A stretch of DNA of 64,000 nt from JAUIIK01 sp963709995. Lineage in GTDB: Bacteria > Chloroflexota > Chloroflexia > Thermomicrobiales > CFX8. This document shows, piece by piece, positions 1-8,815 of the stretch. The stretch is from assembly GCA_963709995.1 (NCBI GenBank), contig CAVPYN010000001.1:575707-639706 (forward strand), given 5' to 3'. A program made the translations under genes and the position numbers. A model generated the notes under the pieces. It was not told the origin of the DNA, ran no database searches, and saw nothing but the letters and a program-made list of their open reading frames with translations. Position 1 is the stretch's first letter. Every line of letters begins with the position of its first letter.

Positions 1-1338
1 CGTCGGGTAACCCTGAACCGTGTCAGAGATGTCATTAAGGCGAAGTCCGTTCTTCATCGCCAACGCATAGAGCCCGATCATCTCGCCCGCGCCAGCGCCA
101 AAGATCGTCGCGCCAAGTATCCTGCCCCTTCGATGGTAGAGGGCGATTTCCCCCGTGGTTCTGTGCTCGACCCGGGCCCGGTCAATTCGTTCGAACGGGA
201 ACTGGATACGCTCGAACGGCTCACCTGCGGCGTCCAGCTGGGCCGCGGAACGTCCAACGGCCGCGAGTTCGGGATCGGTGAAGACGACTCTCGGGATGAC
301 GGTTTGCTCGTACTTCTGGAGCGGGAGCCTGGCCATCGCGTTGACAGCCGCTGCCCGGGACATATTTTCCGCGACATGAGTGAAGTTCGGCGCCATGGTC
401 ACGGCGCCTGAAGCCAGGATATGGCGTTGGTTGGTCCGGCACCAGTCATCCACTGGGATGCCGTCAACGCCACAGGAGATCCCGGCTGCTGGCAAATTCA
501 ACGCGGAGACACTCGGAGTTCGGCCGGTGGCCACGAGCAGTTGATCGACGGTAATCTTCCTGGCTTGTCCTGGTCCAGCAATCGTGACCTCGATACCTCG
601 TGCCGACGCAGCAACGTGAGAGATCGTCTGGCCAACGTGCAGCGTCACGTCCTCGCTCCGAAGAGCTCTCTCGACAGCGATGGCGGCCCACGGTTCCAAA
701 TCCGTGAGAATACTGGGCGAAGCGGTGACAACCGTTACCTGGCTTCCAAGGCGGGCAAACGCCTGCGCCATTTCGGCACCAACAGGACCGCATCCGAGGA
801 TGGCAAGATGAGCTGGCAGTTGGTCTAGCTCAAACAGATTGTCAGTGGTGAGATAGGGAACACTCTCAAGCCCCTTGATTTGGGGCACGAATGGCTTGCT
901 GCCGGTGGCGATGATTGCGCTACGGAAACCGACGGTCATGGTCCGGCCCTGGCGCGACAATTCCAGGTTGCGCTCATCGAGAAACCGGGCGGTCGCCTGA
1001 AGCGGGTGTATGCCGAGTTCCTTCAGATAAGATGGCGATTCATGGTGCTCGTAGATGTCCCTTCTCGTTTCTCGAACCGAATCCATGACAGTCGGAAAAT
1101 CAACGGTTAGGCCACCGATCCCGATGCCAGGCGCCGGCCCATTGCGGACGAGCGATGCCATCCGCGCAAGATGGAGCAACGCCTTGCTTGGAATGCATCC
1201 GGTCCAGGTGCACTCGCCGCCGAGACGATTCCGCTCGACCAGGATCGTTCTACCCCCGAGCGCCGCGCATCCGGCCGCAGCCACCAACCCTGCAGCACCA
1301 CCGCCGATCACCGCGACATCAACTTCTCGTGTTGCCAT
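1..1338 (-). CDS. FAD/NAD(P) disulfide oxidoreductase, mercuric reductase/Lpd-like (3' end outside window)
   Basis: An open frame of 446 codons runs off the left edge from an ATG at 1338. It is a class I pyridine-nucleotide-disulfide oxidoreductase: an FAD-binding GGGAAG loop (residues 12-17), a redox-active cysteine pair C43/C48 in a GGEC-TWTGCIPSK context, an ATGS motif (144-147) and a second Rossmann loop GCGPVG (182-187). The CTWTGC spacing resembles the mercuric-reductase-like group of unknown substrate more than true lipoamide dehydrogenase. The visible part ends at GYPT, where this family carries its C-terminal catalytic His-Glu motif, so that pair cannot be checked here. It probably reduces a small disulfide or other electrophile with NAD(P)H in the cytoplasm. 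It is transcribed away from the small gene at 1533. Confidence 0.85.
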   Translation of the reverse strand, partial: MATREVDVAVIGGGAAGLVAAAGCAALGGRTILVERNRLGGECTWTGCIPSKALLHLARMASLVRNGPAPGIGIGGLTVDFPTVMDSVRETRRDIYEHHESPSYLKELGIHPLQATARFLDERNLELSRQGRTMTVGFRSAIIATGSKPFVPQIKGLESVPYLTTDNLFELDQLPAHLAILGCGPVGAEMAQAFARLGSQVTVVTASPSILTDLEPWAAIAVERALRSEDVTLHVGQTISHVAASARGIEVTIAGPGQARKITVDQLLVATGRTPSVSALNLPAAGISCGVDGIPVDDWCRTNQRHILASGAVTMAPNFTHVAENMSRAAAVNAMARLPLQKYEQTVIPRVVFTDPELAAVGRSAAQLDAAGEPFERIQFPFERIDRARVEHRTTGEIALYHRRGRILGATIFGAGAGEMIGLYALAMKNGLRLNDISDTVQGYPT

Positions 1339-1532
1339 GTCAGACCATCTCTTCAGGACGTCCCTCTGCATCGGAAACCTTTCGGTAGCAGCGCATTGAT
1401 TTAGTTTCAAGTTCTGACCGCAACGGCGGGCGCGTCAACGCGGGCAGAGTTAAGCTTAGGCGTTCGGTGGACATCTCATTGTGGTGCGGCATACGATCGT
1501 ATCGAGACGACTTGGGAGGAGATTGGCGGCAG

Positions 1533-1922
1533 GTGCCAAAAGCTACCATGCGAGAACTGCGCGAAATGAACTCGCGGCAGCTGGTGCGCTGGCTAACCAC
1601 GCCAGCAACCTCGGGCTTCTACTTCAGCGCGGAGGACATGGCCCGGATTGGGAGGCAAGTCGGCGTTGCCGTTTCTCCATTCAGCAGACCATCCGCTCTC
1701 GATCAGTTGCTTCGAGGAGCGGCGCTCGAAGGCAGGCTGGCGGATCTGCTCGGACTCATTGGAGAAGAAATGAGCCAGCAACTCGCAAGTTACCAGGGAA
1801 CGGGACTTCCGAAAATGGAAAGGTGGATCGATCAGGCAAGCGCGACAATCGCCGTCTGGTCAGTCTTTGTCGAGATGGCCAGGAAGGACGACTCCAGTCA
1901 AGAGAGTCCTCCAGTACCGTGA
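1533..1922 (+). CDS. Hypothetical protein, small helical
   Basis: This open frame reads as a soluble, mostly helical protein of about 130 residues. I do not recognise the family. The frame stays open upstream to an ATG at 1467. The GTG at 1533 has a GGAGGA sequence 12 nt before it (1515-1520), and an ATG at 1548 is a further candidate start. The centre has a Leu/Ala-rich stretch (LLGLIGEEMSQQL) that could form an amphipathic helix. It is divergent from the flavoprotein at 1-1338 and convergent with the nitroreductase at 1957. Codon composition resembles the neighbours. It has no signal peptide, no membrane segment and no recognisable catalytic motif. Confidence 0.55.
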   Translation: MPKATMRELREMNSRQLVRWLTTPATSGFYFSAEDMARIGRQVGVAVSPFSRPSALDQLLRGAALEGRLADLLGLIGEEMSQQLASYQGTGLPKMERWIDQASATIAVWSVFVEMARKDDSSQESPPVP

Positions 1923-1956
1923 GTGGGTCAACCGACGCCTCAGAATTCGGCGTCCA

Positions 1957-2640
1957 TCAAACAATGAGCATGATTTCCTCGATTGGCTTCTTGGTGATGT
2001 TCGGAACCTGGCAATCTTCCGCCGGGTAGCCGACCGGAAGGACCACAAAGGGACGTTCGTTGCCAGGCCGGTTCAAGACCTCATTCAGGAAGCGCATCGG
2101 GCTTGGGGTGTGGGTCAATGTGGCCAGGCCTGCATTGTGCAATGCGGTGATTAGCATGCCGACGGAGATACCCATCGATTCGCCGGGGTAGTAGTGCTTG
2201 ACGCGCTGCTCATTTCCATCCTCGTCTACTTCGAGTCCGTAGTCGAGGCGAAAACAGACGATGAGATACGGCGCTTCGGTGAGGTGCGGTTTCTGCCAGT
2301 TCGTTCCGAGCGGCTCAAGCGCCGCCAGCCACTCAGGGCTCATTCGGTGAGCATAGCTCTCCTTTTCTTCCGCCTCCGCCGCTTCGCGGATTTTGGCCTT
2401 GATCTTGGCATCTTCGACGACCACATACCGCCACGGCTGTTGATTTGCGCCGGAAGGAGCGGTTCCGGCGGTTCGGATGGCGTTTTCAAGGATCTCGATC
2501 GGCACTGGATCAGATGAAAATTCGCGGACGGTTCGTCGCCTGCGCATCATCTCGAGGAATCTTCGAGAGCGCTCGACGCTCTCTTCCGTCGGGATGCGCT
2601 CGTAATCGAGTGGGCTGAATCCCCCCGCGTGATGACTCAT
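1957..2640 (-). CDS. Nitroreductase-family flavoprotein, iodotyrosine-deiodinase-like
   Basis: An FMN-dependent nitroreductase fold of 227 residues. The start at 2640 is chosen because AAGGAG lies 9 nt upstream; the frame itself extends to 2679. Motifs include RRRTVREF near the N-terminus (FMN phosphate contacts) and TAPSGANQQPW. The spacing Glu92, Tyr96 and Lys117 matches the active-site lid triad of iodotyrosine deiodinase (human Glu157, Tyr161, Lys182: Y minus 4 and Y plus 21), including the flanking TNW-K. This suggests reductive dehalogenation of halotyrosines or a related zwitterion-binding reaction rather than a generic nitroreductase. That role is inferred from the triad and overall likeness. 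The gene lies 45 nt downstream of the ureohydrolase gene on the same strand, so the two are probably co-transcribed. Confidence 0.85.
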   Translation of the reverse strand: MSHHAGGFSPLDYERIPTEESVERSRRFLEMMRRRRTVREFSSDPVPIEILENAIRTAGTAPSGANQQPWRYVVVEDAKIKAKIREAAEAEEKESYAHRMSPEWLAALEPLGTNWQKPHLTEAPYLIVCFRLDYGLEVDEDGNEQRVKHYYPGESMGISVGMLITALHNAGLATLTHTPSPMRFLNEVLNRPGNERPFVVLPVGYPAEDCQVPNITKKPIEEIMLIV

Positions 2641-2685
2641 CGTTCTGCACTCCTTCTTCCGATCGACTGGCGTCGCCAAAGGACT

Positions 2686-3648
2686 CTAGCCAGTTTCGAC
2701 ATCCTGCATCGCTAGCAACGTAAGGAACTCGAAGATCATTGTCGCGCCAACTGCCGCCGTTTGCCGAATGCCTTCAAACGCCGGATTCACTTCCACGACG
2801 TCGAAACCGACGAAGCGCTTTCCGGTCAGCGCCCTGATGATCTGGAGCATCTCCCGGGTCGTGAATCCGCCAACCTCAATCGTGCCGGTCGCTGGCGCGA
2901 ATCCGGGATCGAGCGAGTCGACGTCCCAGCTCAGGAATGCCGGACTCGTTGCAATCCGTCTTTCAATCTCGGCAACGATGTACGGGATCCCGTGGCGCAC
3001 GACATCGTCCATTGTCAGCACCTGATAACCGAGATCTCGGGCGTCGGCGTAGTCAGAGGGTTGGTAGATCGTGCCACGCATCCCGAGCATGATCGACCGT
3101 TCGACGTCAACGATACCCTCTTCGACGGCCCGTCTGAACATCGTCCCGGAGTTGTAGCGTTCGGTTCCGTAGTAGACGTCATAGGTGTCCGTATGGGCAT
3201 CGAAGAGCAGCAAACCGATGGGCCCATGGATTGCGGCAATGGCCCGGAGATGGGGCAGGGTGATCGAGTGGTCGCCGCCAATCAGCAGGGGGACGACGTT
3301 GGCCTCGAGGATCGCTGCCAACCCCTTCTGGATCTCTTCGTTCGTTCGATTTATCGATCCGGGCACAACAGGAAGATCTCCATAGTCGATGACATGCAGC
3401 GCCTCGAACGGAGAGATTCCCCGGGACGCGTTCACCAGTCGGAGCAGTGCCGAGGCGTCTCGAACGGCTCTCGGTCCCCGGTTTGAGCCGGCCGTGCCTC
3501 CGGTATCGGACGGGACGCCGATGATCGCCGCGTCGACGCCATCTAAATTGGTCGTGTGCGGCAAACCCATGAACGTTGCTATCCCGCTGCCCCGGGCGAC
3601 TCTGGTCGCATCGTTCGCGCCACGAACATTCGTCACGTTTGTTTCCAA
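2686..3648 (-). CDS. Agmatinase/arginase-family ureohydrolase
   Basis: A 320-residue ureohydrolase. All binuclear manganese ligands are visible: H127 in GGDHS, D150/H152/D154 in DAHTD and D242/D244 in SWDVDSLDP. The enzyme would hydrolyse a guanidino compound to urea plus an amine. The sequence is nearer to agmatinase, guanidinobutyrase and guanidinopropionase than to arginase, and the substrate cannot be fixed from sequence. The first start is TTG 3648. GTG 3636, preceded by GGAA, is also possible and would shorten the protein by four residues. It is probably the first gene of a two-gene unit with the deiodinase-like flavoprotein. The 222 nt upstream of it hold nothing I can identify. Confidence 0.9.
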   Translation of the reverse strand: METNVTNVRGANDATRVARGSGIATFMGLPHTTNLDGVDAAIIGVPSDTGGTAGSNRGPRAVRDASALLRLVNASRGISPFEALHVIDYGDLPVVPGSINRTNEEIQKGLAAILEANVVPLLIGGDHSITLPHLRAIAAIHGPIGLLLFDAHTDTYDVYYGTERYNSGTMFRRAVEEGIVDVERSIMLGMRGTIYQPSDYADARDLGYQVLTMDDVVRHGIPYIVAEIERRIATSPAFLSWDVDSLDPGFAPATGTIEVGGFTTREMLQIIRALTGKRFVGFDVVEVNPAFEGIRQTAAVGATMIFEFLTLLAMQDVETG

Positions 3649-3870
3649 TCGAGCAGCTTTACAACAGACAGGATCATCGTTTTAGGAAGCGCCATTGCGA
3701 CTGGCCGCACCGTCGCCAGCCATGTCCCAAATCGTAGCCCAAAGACGACCGGGACAAGCATCGTGAAGTCAGGTAGACAGTTGTTCTGAGTTCAATGATT
3801 GGCAGCCAACGCCGTAGAACAACGGTGACAGCAGTCGAATTAGTCCAAGAATCGGTTACAGCGGTTCGTT

Positions 3871-5274
3871 TCAGTATGTGGTCAAGTAGTAGGCGAAGTC
3901 AGCGATGGAGATCAGTCCCGTGATTTCTACGCGCGGCTCGATCCAGCGCTTTTCCGGCGTCCACTGCGTGCCTGACCATGCGTGGACAGCACCGCAGTAT
4001 CCGGCTGCCTGAACGGCAGCGACAACTCTGGCATCCCATTCTCCGTATGGATAGGCAAAATAATTCACCGGACGACCGAGAATCTGGGAAAGTTCTTCGC
4101 GAGTGCCTGCGACTTCCCTCCACAGTTGTTCGTCGGAAACTGCCGGCAAGGATGCATGGGAAGCTGAGTGCGAACCGATGTCGTGGCCGCGCGCGACGAG
4201 ATCGCGAAGCTGCTCGGCTGTAAACCGGAGGTTCGGATGGACGAAGAACGTCGCTTTAAAGCCATATTCATCCAGGATCTGCGCGGCCAGCCATTGACTC
4301 TCGAAACTATCGTCGAGGGTTATGATGACCGGCTTTTCAGGGAGGCTCGCGCCTTCGAACATGGCAGCGTACGCCTCAGTGAGTGAAACTGAGGTAAAGT
4401 TGTTGTCTCTCAACCAACTGAGTTGTCGCTCGAACTCCCAGTATGGAATCCGGTACCGATCAGCTGGTGTCCCGAATTGGTGATAGATCAGCGTTGGGAT
4501 CCGGTACGAGCGTGGTTCCGGGTGAGCGCCCTGAATGATCGTGTCCTCGTTCTGGACGACGGCGGATTGATTGATGCCGTCCGCTTCCGCGCGCAATCTT
4601 CCGAGGTGTCCGAGCTGGACAACGTAGCGAGTGCCTTCGTGCTCCGGGTGATATTCGAAGCGCGCCCGCTCGAAGTATTGAACCAGACGTCCATCTTCCT
4701 GAAGCGTCTCGCTGATCGGATAGCCAAAGACCGGAAGGCCGCCGTAGCTATCCCAGAAGGATACGAAAGGTGGCTGGAGGTGATGTCCGGTTTCCGGATA
4801 GTAGCGCCTTTCCGGTTCTGAAGATCCCACATCTTCCCCGACCGGATCGAAAGCCGGAGCGTCGTTTTCTGTGGCTATCCAGTTGCCGAGCAACGTGAAG
4901 AGGACTTCGTGGGAAGTGCCTGCGTATTCGGGGTGATGTTCGAAGCGAGCTCGCTCGAAGTACTGGACGGTCATGCCTTCGAGCTCGAGCGGCTCGCTGA
5001 TGGGATATCCCAGAATCGCGAGGTCGTACTGACGCCAGGTGGAGAGGAATGGCTCGTAGATGTGGTGCCCGGTCTCGGTTACGTAGACACCAGCAGATGG
5101 AGTTTCCCAGCAGTTATTGCTGGATGCGAGCAGGCGATGCGGTTCCGACTGGACTGCCGCGGCGGGAATTGGGCCGGCAAGGATGATAAGGGGGGTGAAT
5201 GCGAGCGCCAGGATTGTCAGGAGTACCGCAACGACTCGTTTCGTCACCACTACCATCCATCCGTTGCCTTGCAT
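3871..5274 (-). CDS. Secreted polysaccharide deacetylase (NodB domain) with two ETGHH/VQYFER repeat modules
   Basis: A 467-residue exported protein. A hydrophobic signal segment spans about residues 13-40 and is followed by two repeats of roughly 50 residues (about 67-115 and 161-212). Each repeat runs ETGHH, PF, W, GYPISE and VQYFERARFE-HP, a module seen in Chloroflexi exported proteins. A NodB deacetylase domain covers about 255-450. Motif 1 is TLDDS (319-323) instead of the usual TFDDG; both Asp are kept but Gly is Ser. Motif 2 is HSASH (369-373). It likely removes acetyl groups from an extracellular polysaccharide or peptidoglycan, with the repeats binding wall material. The ATG at 5256 (MVVVTK) is an alternative start. 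It is the second of a tandem pair with 5375-6916 and may have diverged in activity. Confidence 0.88.
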   Translation of the reverse strand: MQGNGWMVVVTKRVVAVLLTILALAFTPLIILAGPIPAAAVQSEPHRLLASSNNCWETPSAGVYVTETGHHIYEPFLSTWRQYDLAILGYPISEPLELEGMTVQYFERARFEHHPEYAGTSHEVLFTLLGNWIATENDAPAFDPVGEDVGSSEPERRYYPETGHHLQPPFVSFWDSYGGLPVFGYPISETLQEDGRLVQYFERARFEYHPEHEGTRYVVQLGHLGRLRAEADGINQSAVVQNEDTIIQGAHPEPRSYRIPTLIYHQFGTPADRYRIPYWEFERQLSWLRDNNFTSVSLTEAYAAMFEGASLPEKPVIITLDDSFESQWLAAQILDEYGFKATFFVHPNLRFTAEQLRDLVARGHDIGSHSASHASLPAVSDEQLWREVAGTREELSQILGRPVNYFAYPYGEWDARVVAAVQAAGYCGAVHAWSGTQWTPEKRWIEPRVEITGLISIADFAYYLTTY

Positions 5275-5374
5275 GCTGTCGTCCCGGTGATTGCGGAACT
5301 GGGCGACCTGACGTGTATGAGTCTATCCGATCCAAGAGGTTCTGCAATCATTGTCAGGTTGTCATCGCAACCAG

Positions 5375-6916
5375 CTAGAGACTTTCGATCAGATTAGCGA
5401 ATTCGTCCAGATTAATTTCCCCGGGAATGTCGACGCGGGGCTGGTTCCAACGTGTTTCGGGCGCCCACGTTGCCCCGTTCGGATGAAGCGCTTCGGCCGC
5501 CCCGCAGTAGCCCGCGGACTGGACGATGGAAATGACATGTTCATCGAACTTGCCGTAGGGATAGGCGAGGTAGTCCACATCCTCACCGGTGATCTCCTCG
5601 ATCATCGCTTTGCTTGATACGATCTCGGTTCGTAGATCCTCATCCGGGATATCTGTCAGATCCGCGTGGGTAACCGAATGGGAACCGATCTCGTGCCCAC
5701 GCCGAAGGAGATCTCGGACTTGATCATGAGTGAGTTCGATTTTGTTGGGCATGATGAAGAAGACGCCGTGCATGCCGTACGCGTCGAGCAGGCTGGCGGC
5801 CTCCCATTGTCCTGCCCATCCATCGTCAAAGGTGATCAGAATCGGCTTTTCGGGGAGTGGCGCTCCACGGTAGACGGCAGCATAGGCTTGGTCCATCGTG
5901 ATGCTGGTGTAGCCGTTCTCCCTCAGCCAGACAAGCTGTTGCTCGAAACTCCAGAGTGAAACGCGATAGCGAGTTTCGGGCGCTCCTATTTTGTGATACA
6001 GAATTGCTGGAATGTGCACTGGCTGCGCGTCTGGTTGGGCGTTGTAGTTGGGCACGCCGGCTTTTCGTTGGACGGGAGCCAGGTCAATACCATTGGATTC
6101 CGCGAACTCGCTGCCAAGCTCGCCTACCTGAACTGCCCCGCCTTCTCCGCTGGGCGATTTGATCCATTCCAGGCGCATTGCTTCGAAGTACTGCACCAGT
6201 TTCCCGTCCTGATCGAACTGGTCACTGATTGGATTTCCGAAGATCGCGCTTCCGCCGTTGGCTTCCCAGAAGGCGACGAGTGGCGCACGGACGTAATGGC
6301 CAGTCTGTTCGACATAGCTGGCGCTCGGATCGTCCGCATATTGTCCCTCAGGTTGAGGGGTGAAAGCCGGGTTATCCAGTTGTTCGGCTTTCCAACTGCC
6401 GAGCGAGGTGAGCAGGATCTCCGGGCCGGTGTCGATCGTGCCAGGATGGTACTCGAGCCGTCCGTGTTCGAAATACTGGACTGTCTGGCTATCGAGGGTG
6501 AGCGGTTCGGTGATCGGCAAGCCGAGGATCGCTGGCCCAAGTTTCTGCCAGGTGGAGAGAAACGGGCGGTGGACATGATGGCCAGTTTCCGGTGCGTAGA
6601 CGGAGTTGGGACGGTAGGGGAAACAGGTGCCGCTGTCCGACTCTGACGCGGCTACCTGGCTGATGTCGGCGGCGGGCAAAGCGTCCGGCGTTGGCGTTTG
6701 TGGAGTTGCCCGGGCCGTATCGCTGGCGTCGGTCGGAGTCGCAGCCTCTCCTTCTGTTGGGCTGGCAGGCATTTGAGCGGTGGTGGCGGTGTTTTCGGCA
6801 GTTGGCTTGACGACGGCGTTCCCGCTGGCTTCATCTGGGGAGGCGTAGCGAAGGATCAATACGAGGCAGAGAATGAGGAGCAATGCGGCTGGTATTACAA
6901 CGACTGTTTTCCGCAT
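5375..6916 (-). CDS. Secreted or membrane-anchored polysaccharide deacetylase with two ETGHH/VQYFE repeat modules
   Basis: A 513-residue paralogue of the gene at 3871-5274, with the same domain order. The N-terminal hydrophobic segment (residues 5-23) has no clear cleavage site and may be an anchor. A Thr/Ala/Pro-rich linker (30-95) follows, then two repeat modules (about 109-158 and 203-252) and a NodB domain (about 300-510). The catalytic motifs are canonical here: TFDDG (362-366) and HSVTH (413-417), with YPYGKFD further on. It probably de-N-acetylates cell-wall or capsule glycans outside the membrane. It lies upstream of its paralogue with a 100-nt gap, so a two-gene transcript is likely. 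The pair looks like a tandem duplication in which this copy kept the standard active site. Confidence 0.9.
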   Translation of the reverse strand: MRKTVVVIPAALLLILCLVLILRYASPDEASGNAVVKPTAENTATTAQMPASPTEGEAATPTDASDTARATPQTPTPDALPAADISQVAASESDSGTCFPYRPNSVYAPETGHHVHRPFLSTWQKLGPAILGLPITEPLTLDSQTVQYFEHGRLEYHPGTIDTGPEILLTSLGSWKAEQLDNPAFTPQPEGQYADDPSASYVEQTGHYVRAPLVAFWEANGGSAIFGNPISDQFDQDGKLVQYFEAMRLEWIKSPSGEGGAVQVGELGSEFAESNGIDLAPVQRKAGVPNYNAQPDAQPVHIPAILYHKIGAPETRYRVSLWSFEQQLVWLRENGYTSITMDQAYAAVYRGAPLPEKPILITFDDGWAGQWEAASLLDAYGMHGVFFIMPNKIELTHDQVRDLLRRGHEIGSHSVTHADLTDIPDEDLRTEIVSSKAMIEEITGEDVDYLAYPYGKFDEHVISIVQSAGYCGAAEALHPNGATWAPETRWNQPRVDIPGEINLDEFANLIESL

Positions 6917-7079
6917 TGTTCCTTTGCGTCAGCTAATCCAGTGCTTTAGTTGCCGGTCACTTGCCCGGACCGGAGGGATTGTATCCATGATGCCGCGTTC
7001 GTACAAGGATTGCGATTGATTGAACCGGCTTGATACGTCGTTGACGTCAGGATATTGACTTGGGGGCACATCTAGAAAT

Positions 7080-7093
7080 AGAACATATGTTCT
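7080..7093. promoter_or_regulatory. SOS box (LexA operator)
   Basis: A perfect 14-bp palindrome, AGAACATATGTTCT, whose core GAAC-N4-GTTC fits the Gram-positive-type LexA consensus GAACRNRYGTTC. It lies 54 nt before the ATG of imuB and just downstream of a possible -35 element TTGACT (7055-7060), so it would cover the -10 region. imuB and dnaE2 are typical SOS genes, so damage-inducible control is expected. No lexA gene is in the window. Confidence 0.85.
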
Positions 7094-7146
7094 GATACGA
7101 TGCGAACAGGATGATTGATCGCTTGAACGTGCGAGGAGTGGCCTCG

Positions 7147-8346
7147 ATGCGCATCGGATGTTTGCTCATTCCCCATTTCGCTCTGGCCTGTGAGTCGGGC
7201 TGAACAGCCGGGCATTGGTGGCGGCGCCGCCACCGTTGCAGTTGTTGAGGGGAGGATCGTTCGCGAGGTCTCGCCAGCCGCTCGACGTTACGGCGTCTGG
7301 TCTGGTCAGCGCTTGCAGGAAGCGTTCGCTGCCTGTCCCTACCTGGTCACGATTGAGGCGCGGCCCGGACATTACGAGCGCCGATTTCAGATCATTCTCG
7401 ACCGCCTGGGGGAGATTTCGCCGGCTGTCGAGGCCGGATCACTCGGTGTCGCCTATGTCGATATCGATGGGCTGCAACCGGCACTATCCCGATCCGGCCC
7501 GGCTTCGGTTCGTGGCTGCTTGGTTGCGCTCAGGCGGAGTTGCGGCCACGACTTGGCATTGCACCCGGCAAATTTCCCGCCTTCGTCGTCGCAAGCCGGC
7601 TGAAGCTGGGCATAGGCTCATGAGAGTTGAGACGAGCAACGTCTCCGGCGATGTTGAGCGAGATCGATGTCGACCTGCTGCCGGTCGATCAACGCATCAT
7701 CCGGCGCCTGCACCAGCTTGGTTTGCACACGCTGGGTGCGCTCTCGGCACTGCCACGGCACGCCGTCGCGGCGCAGTTCGGCCCGGAGGGCGCGTTGGCC
7801 TGGGACCTGGCCTCCGGGCAGGATCAGGCCTCCGTGCGTCGGTTGCATCAGTTGATGAGTCGATTGATGTGCAATCAGGCGTTCATCGACTCGCTGACCA
7901 GTCGCGAGCTGGTCCTGGCGGCGACAGAGCAGGTGCTTGGCCGGGCTGTCCGGGCGCTTGACCGATCGGCGGCAGGCGGCGCGCCTGGCGACGCTGCGGA
8001 TTGACCTGGAACGCGGCAAGGTCTGGCAGAAGCAGATCACCTTCAAGGAGCCGCGTGCTGTCCAATCGGCCATCTGGCAGGCGTTGCGGACCGGTCGTTG
8101 AGACGGCCGATCTGGTGGCGCCGGTGGTCGGACTGCAGTCTTTCGTTGACGAAGTTGACATCGGTTATTGGCTGGCAAGGCACGCTCTGGACAAGCCAGC
8201 GGCGCCAGCGACAGGCGCGCATTCAGGAGGCGATGCAACAATTGAAGGCGCGCTACGGCATCTGTCCGATCGGGCGTATCGTGGAGGTGGAGCCATGGTC
8301 ACGCATCCCGGAACGCCGGGCGGCGATCGTCGCATTCGACCCCTGA
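7147..8346 (+). pseudogene. imuB: ImuB-like Y-family DNA polymerase homologue, interrupted
   Basis: The reading starts at ATG 7147 (MRIGCLLIPHFALA, typical of ImuB) but the family sequence continues only by changing frame. Changes occur near 7195, near 7490, near 7945 and around 8100-8130, and there is an in-frame TGA at 7621. Recognisable blocks are the N-terminal palm segment, RLGIAPGKFPAFVVASRLK, a helix-hairpin-like LLPVDQRIIRRLHQLGL-type block, and the C-terminal VEVEPWSRIPERR ending near 8346. ImuB is a catalytically inactive Y-family relative that recruits DnaE2 to stalled forks for mutagenic repair. The block order is complete, so this is either a recently broken gene or a stretch with indel errors. 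It is preceded by a LexA box and followed by a DUF6504-like gene and dnaE2. Confidence 0.8.
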
Positions 8347-8587
8347 ACCTACCCGAAACCGGTCGGGGTTGACGTCGATTCTGAGGGCCGTCCCTCTGCA
8401 TGTCACGCTCCTCGACCGCAACCCGCAGATGGTGATTGATCTGGTCAAGAGCTGGCGTGTCGATGAGGAGTGGTGGCGTGAACAACCGATCAGCCGCATC
8501 TACTGGCAATGCGTCCTTGCCAATGGCCAGTTCCTCACGATCTTCAACGATCTGGCGGACGGGAGTTGGTGGCGGCAGAGGGCGTAG
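8347..8587 (+). pseudogene. DUF6504-like small protein of the imuB-dnaE2 cassette, frame-shifted
   Basis: A short reading that matches the small protein often found between imuB-like and dnaE2 genes. An N-terminal piece (PKPVGVDVDSEGRP) is in one frame right after the imuB stop. The rest, SWRVDEEWWREQPISRIYW and LTIFNDLADGSWW, is in another frame (open from a TTG at 8369 to 8587). A frame change near 8400 is needed to join them. The WRVDEEWWRE core is the family's hallmark. Its biochemical role is not known to me. Context places it in the SOS mutagenesis cassette. Confidence 0.6.
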
Positions 8588-8604
8588 GGATTAGGGATCC
8601 GTCA

Positions 8605-8721
8605 CCCCCCGGCCCCCTCTCCCACTGCTGCGCGGGGAGAGGGGGAGGAACCAAGAAGGCAATCGCATCTTTGCTTCCTCCCCCTCTCCCCGCGACAGCA
8701 GTGGGAGAGGGGGCCGGGGGG
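8605..8721. repeat. Long GC-rich palindromic repeat, 46-bp arms
   Basis: Inverted arms 8605-8650 and 8675-8721 match over about 46 bp with one mismatch around a 24-nt loop. The arms are made of CCCCCTCTCCC-type runs. It resembles the GGGAGAGGGG family of dispersed repeats seen in Chloroflexi genomes. It separates the DUF6504-like reading from dnaE2, and a second element of the same style lies inside dnaE2 (9679-9799). It could act as a transcription terminator or attenuator, or be a non-autonomous mobile repeat. Confidence 0.85.
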
Positions 8722-8815
8722 AGAGGGAATCCCTGGCTTTCCACAAACTACGAACTACAACCTGTTACCGCTATCCCTCTTCCCCTGTTCCCTGTTACCT
8801 CTTCCCTATCCCCTC

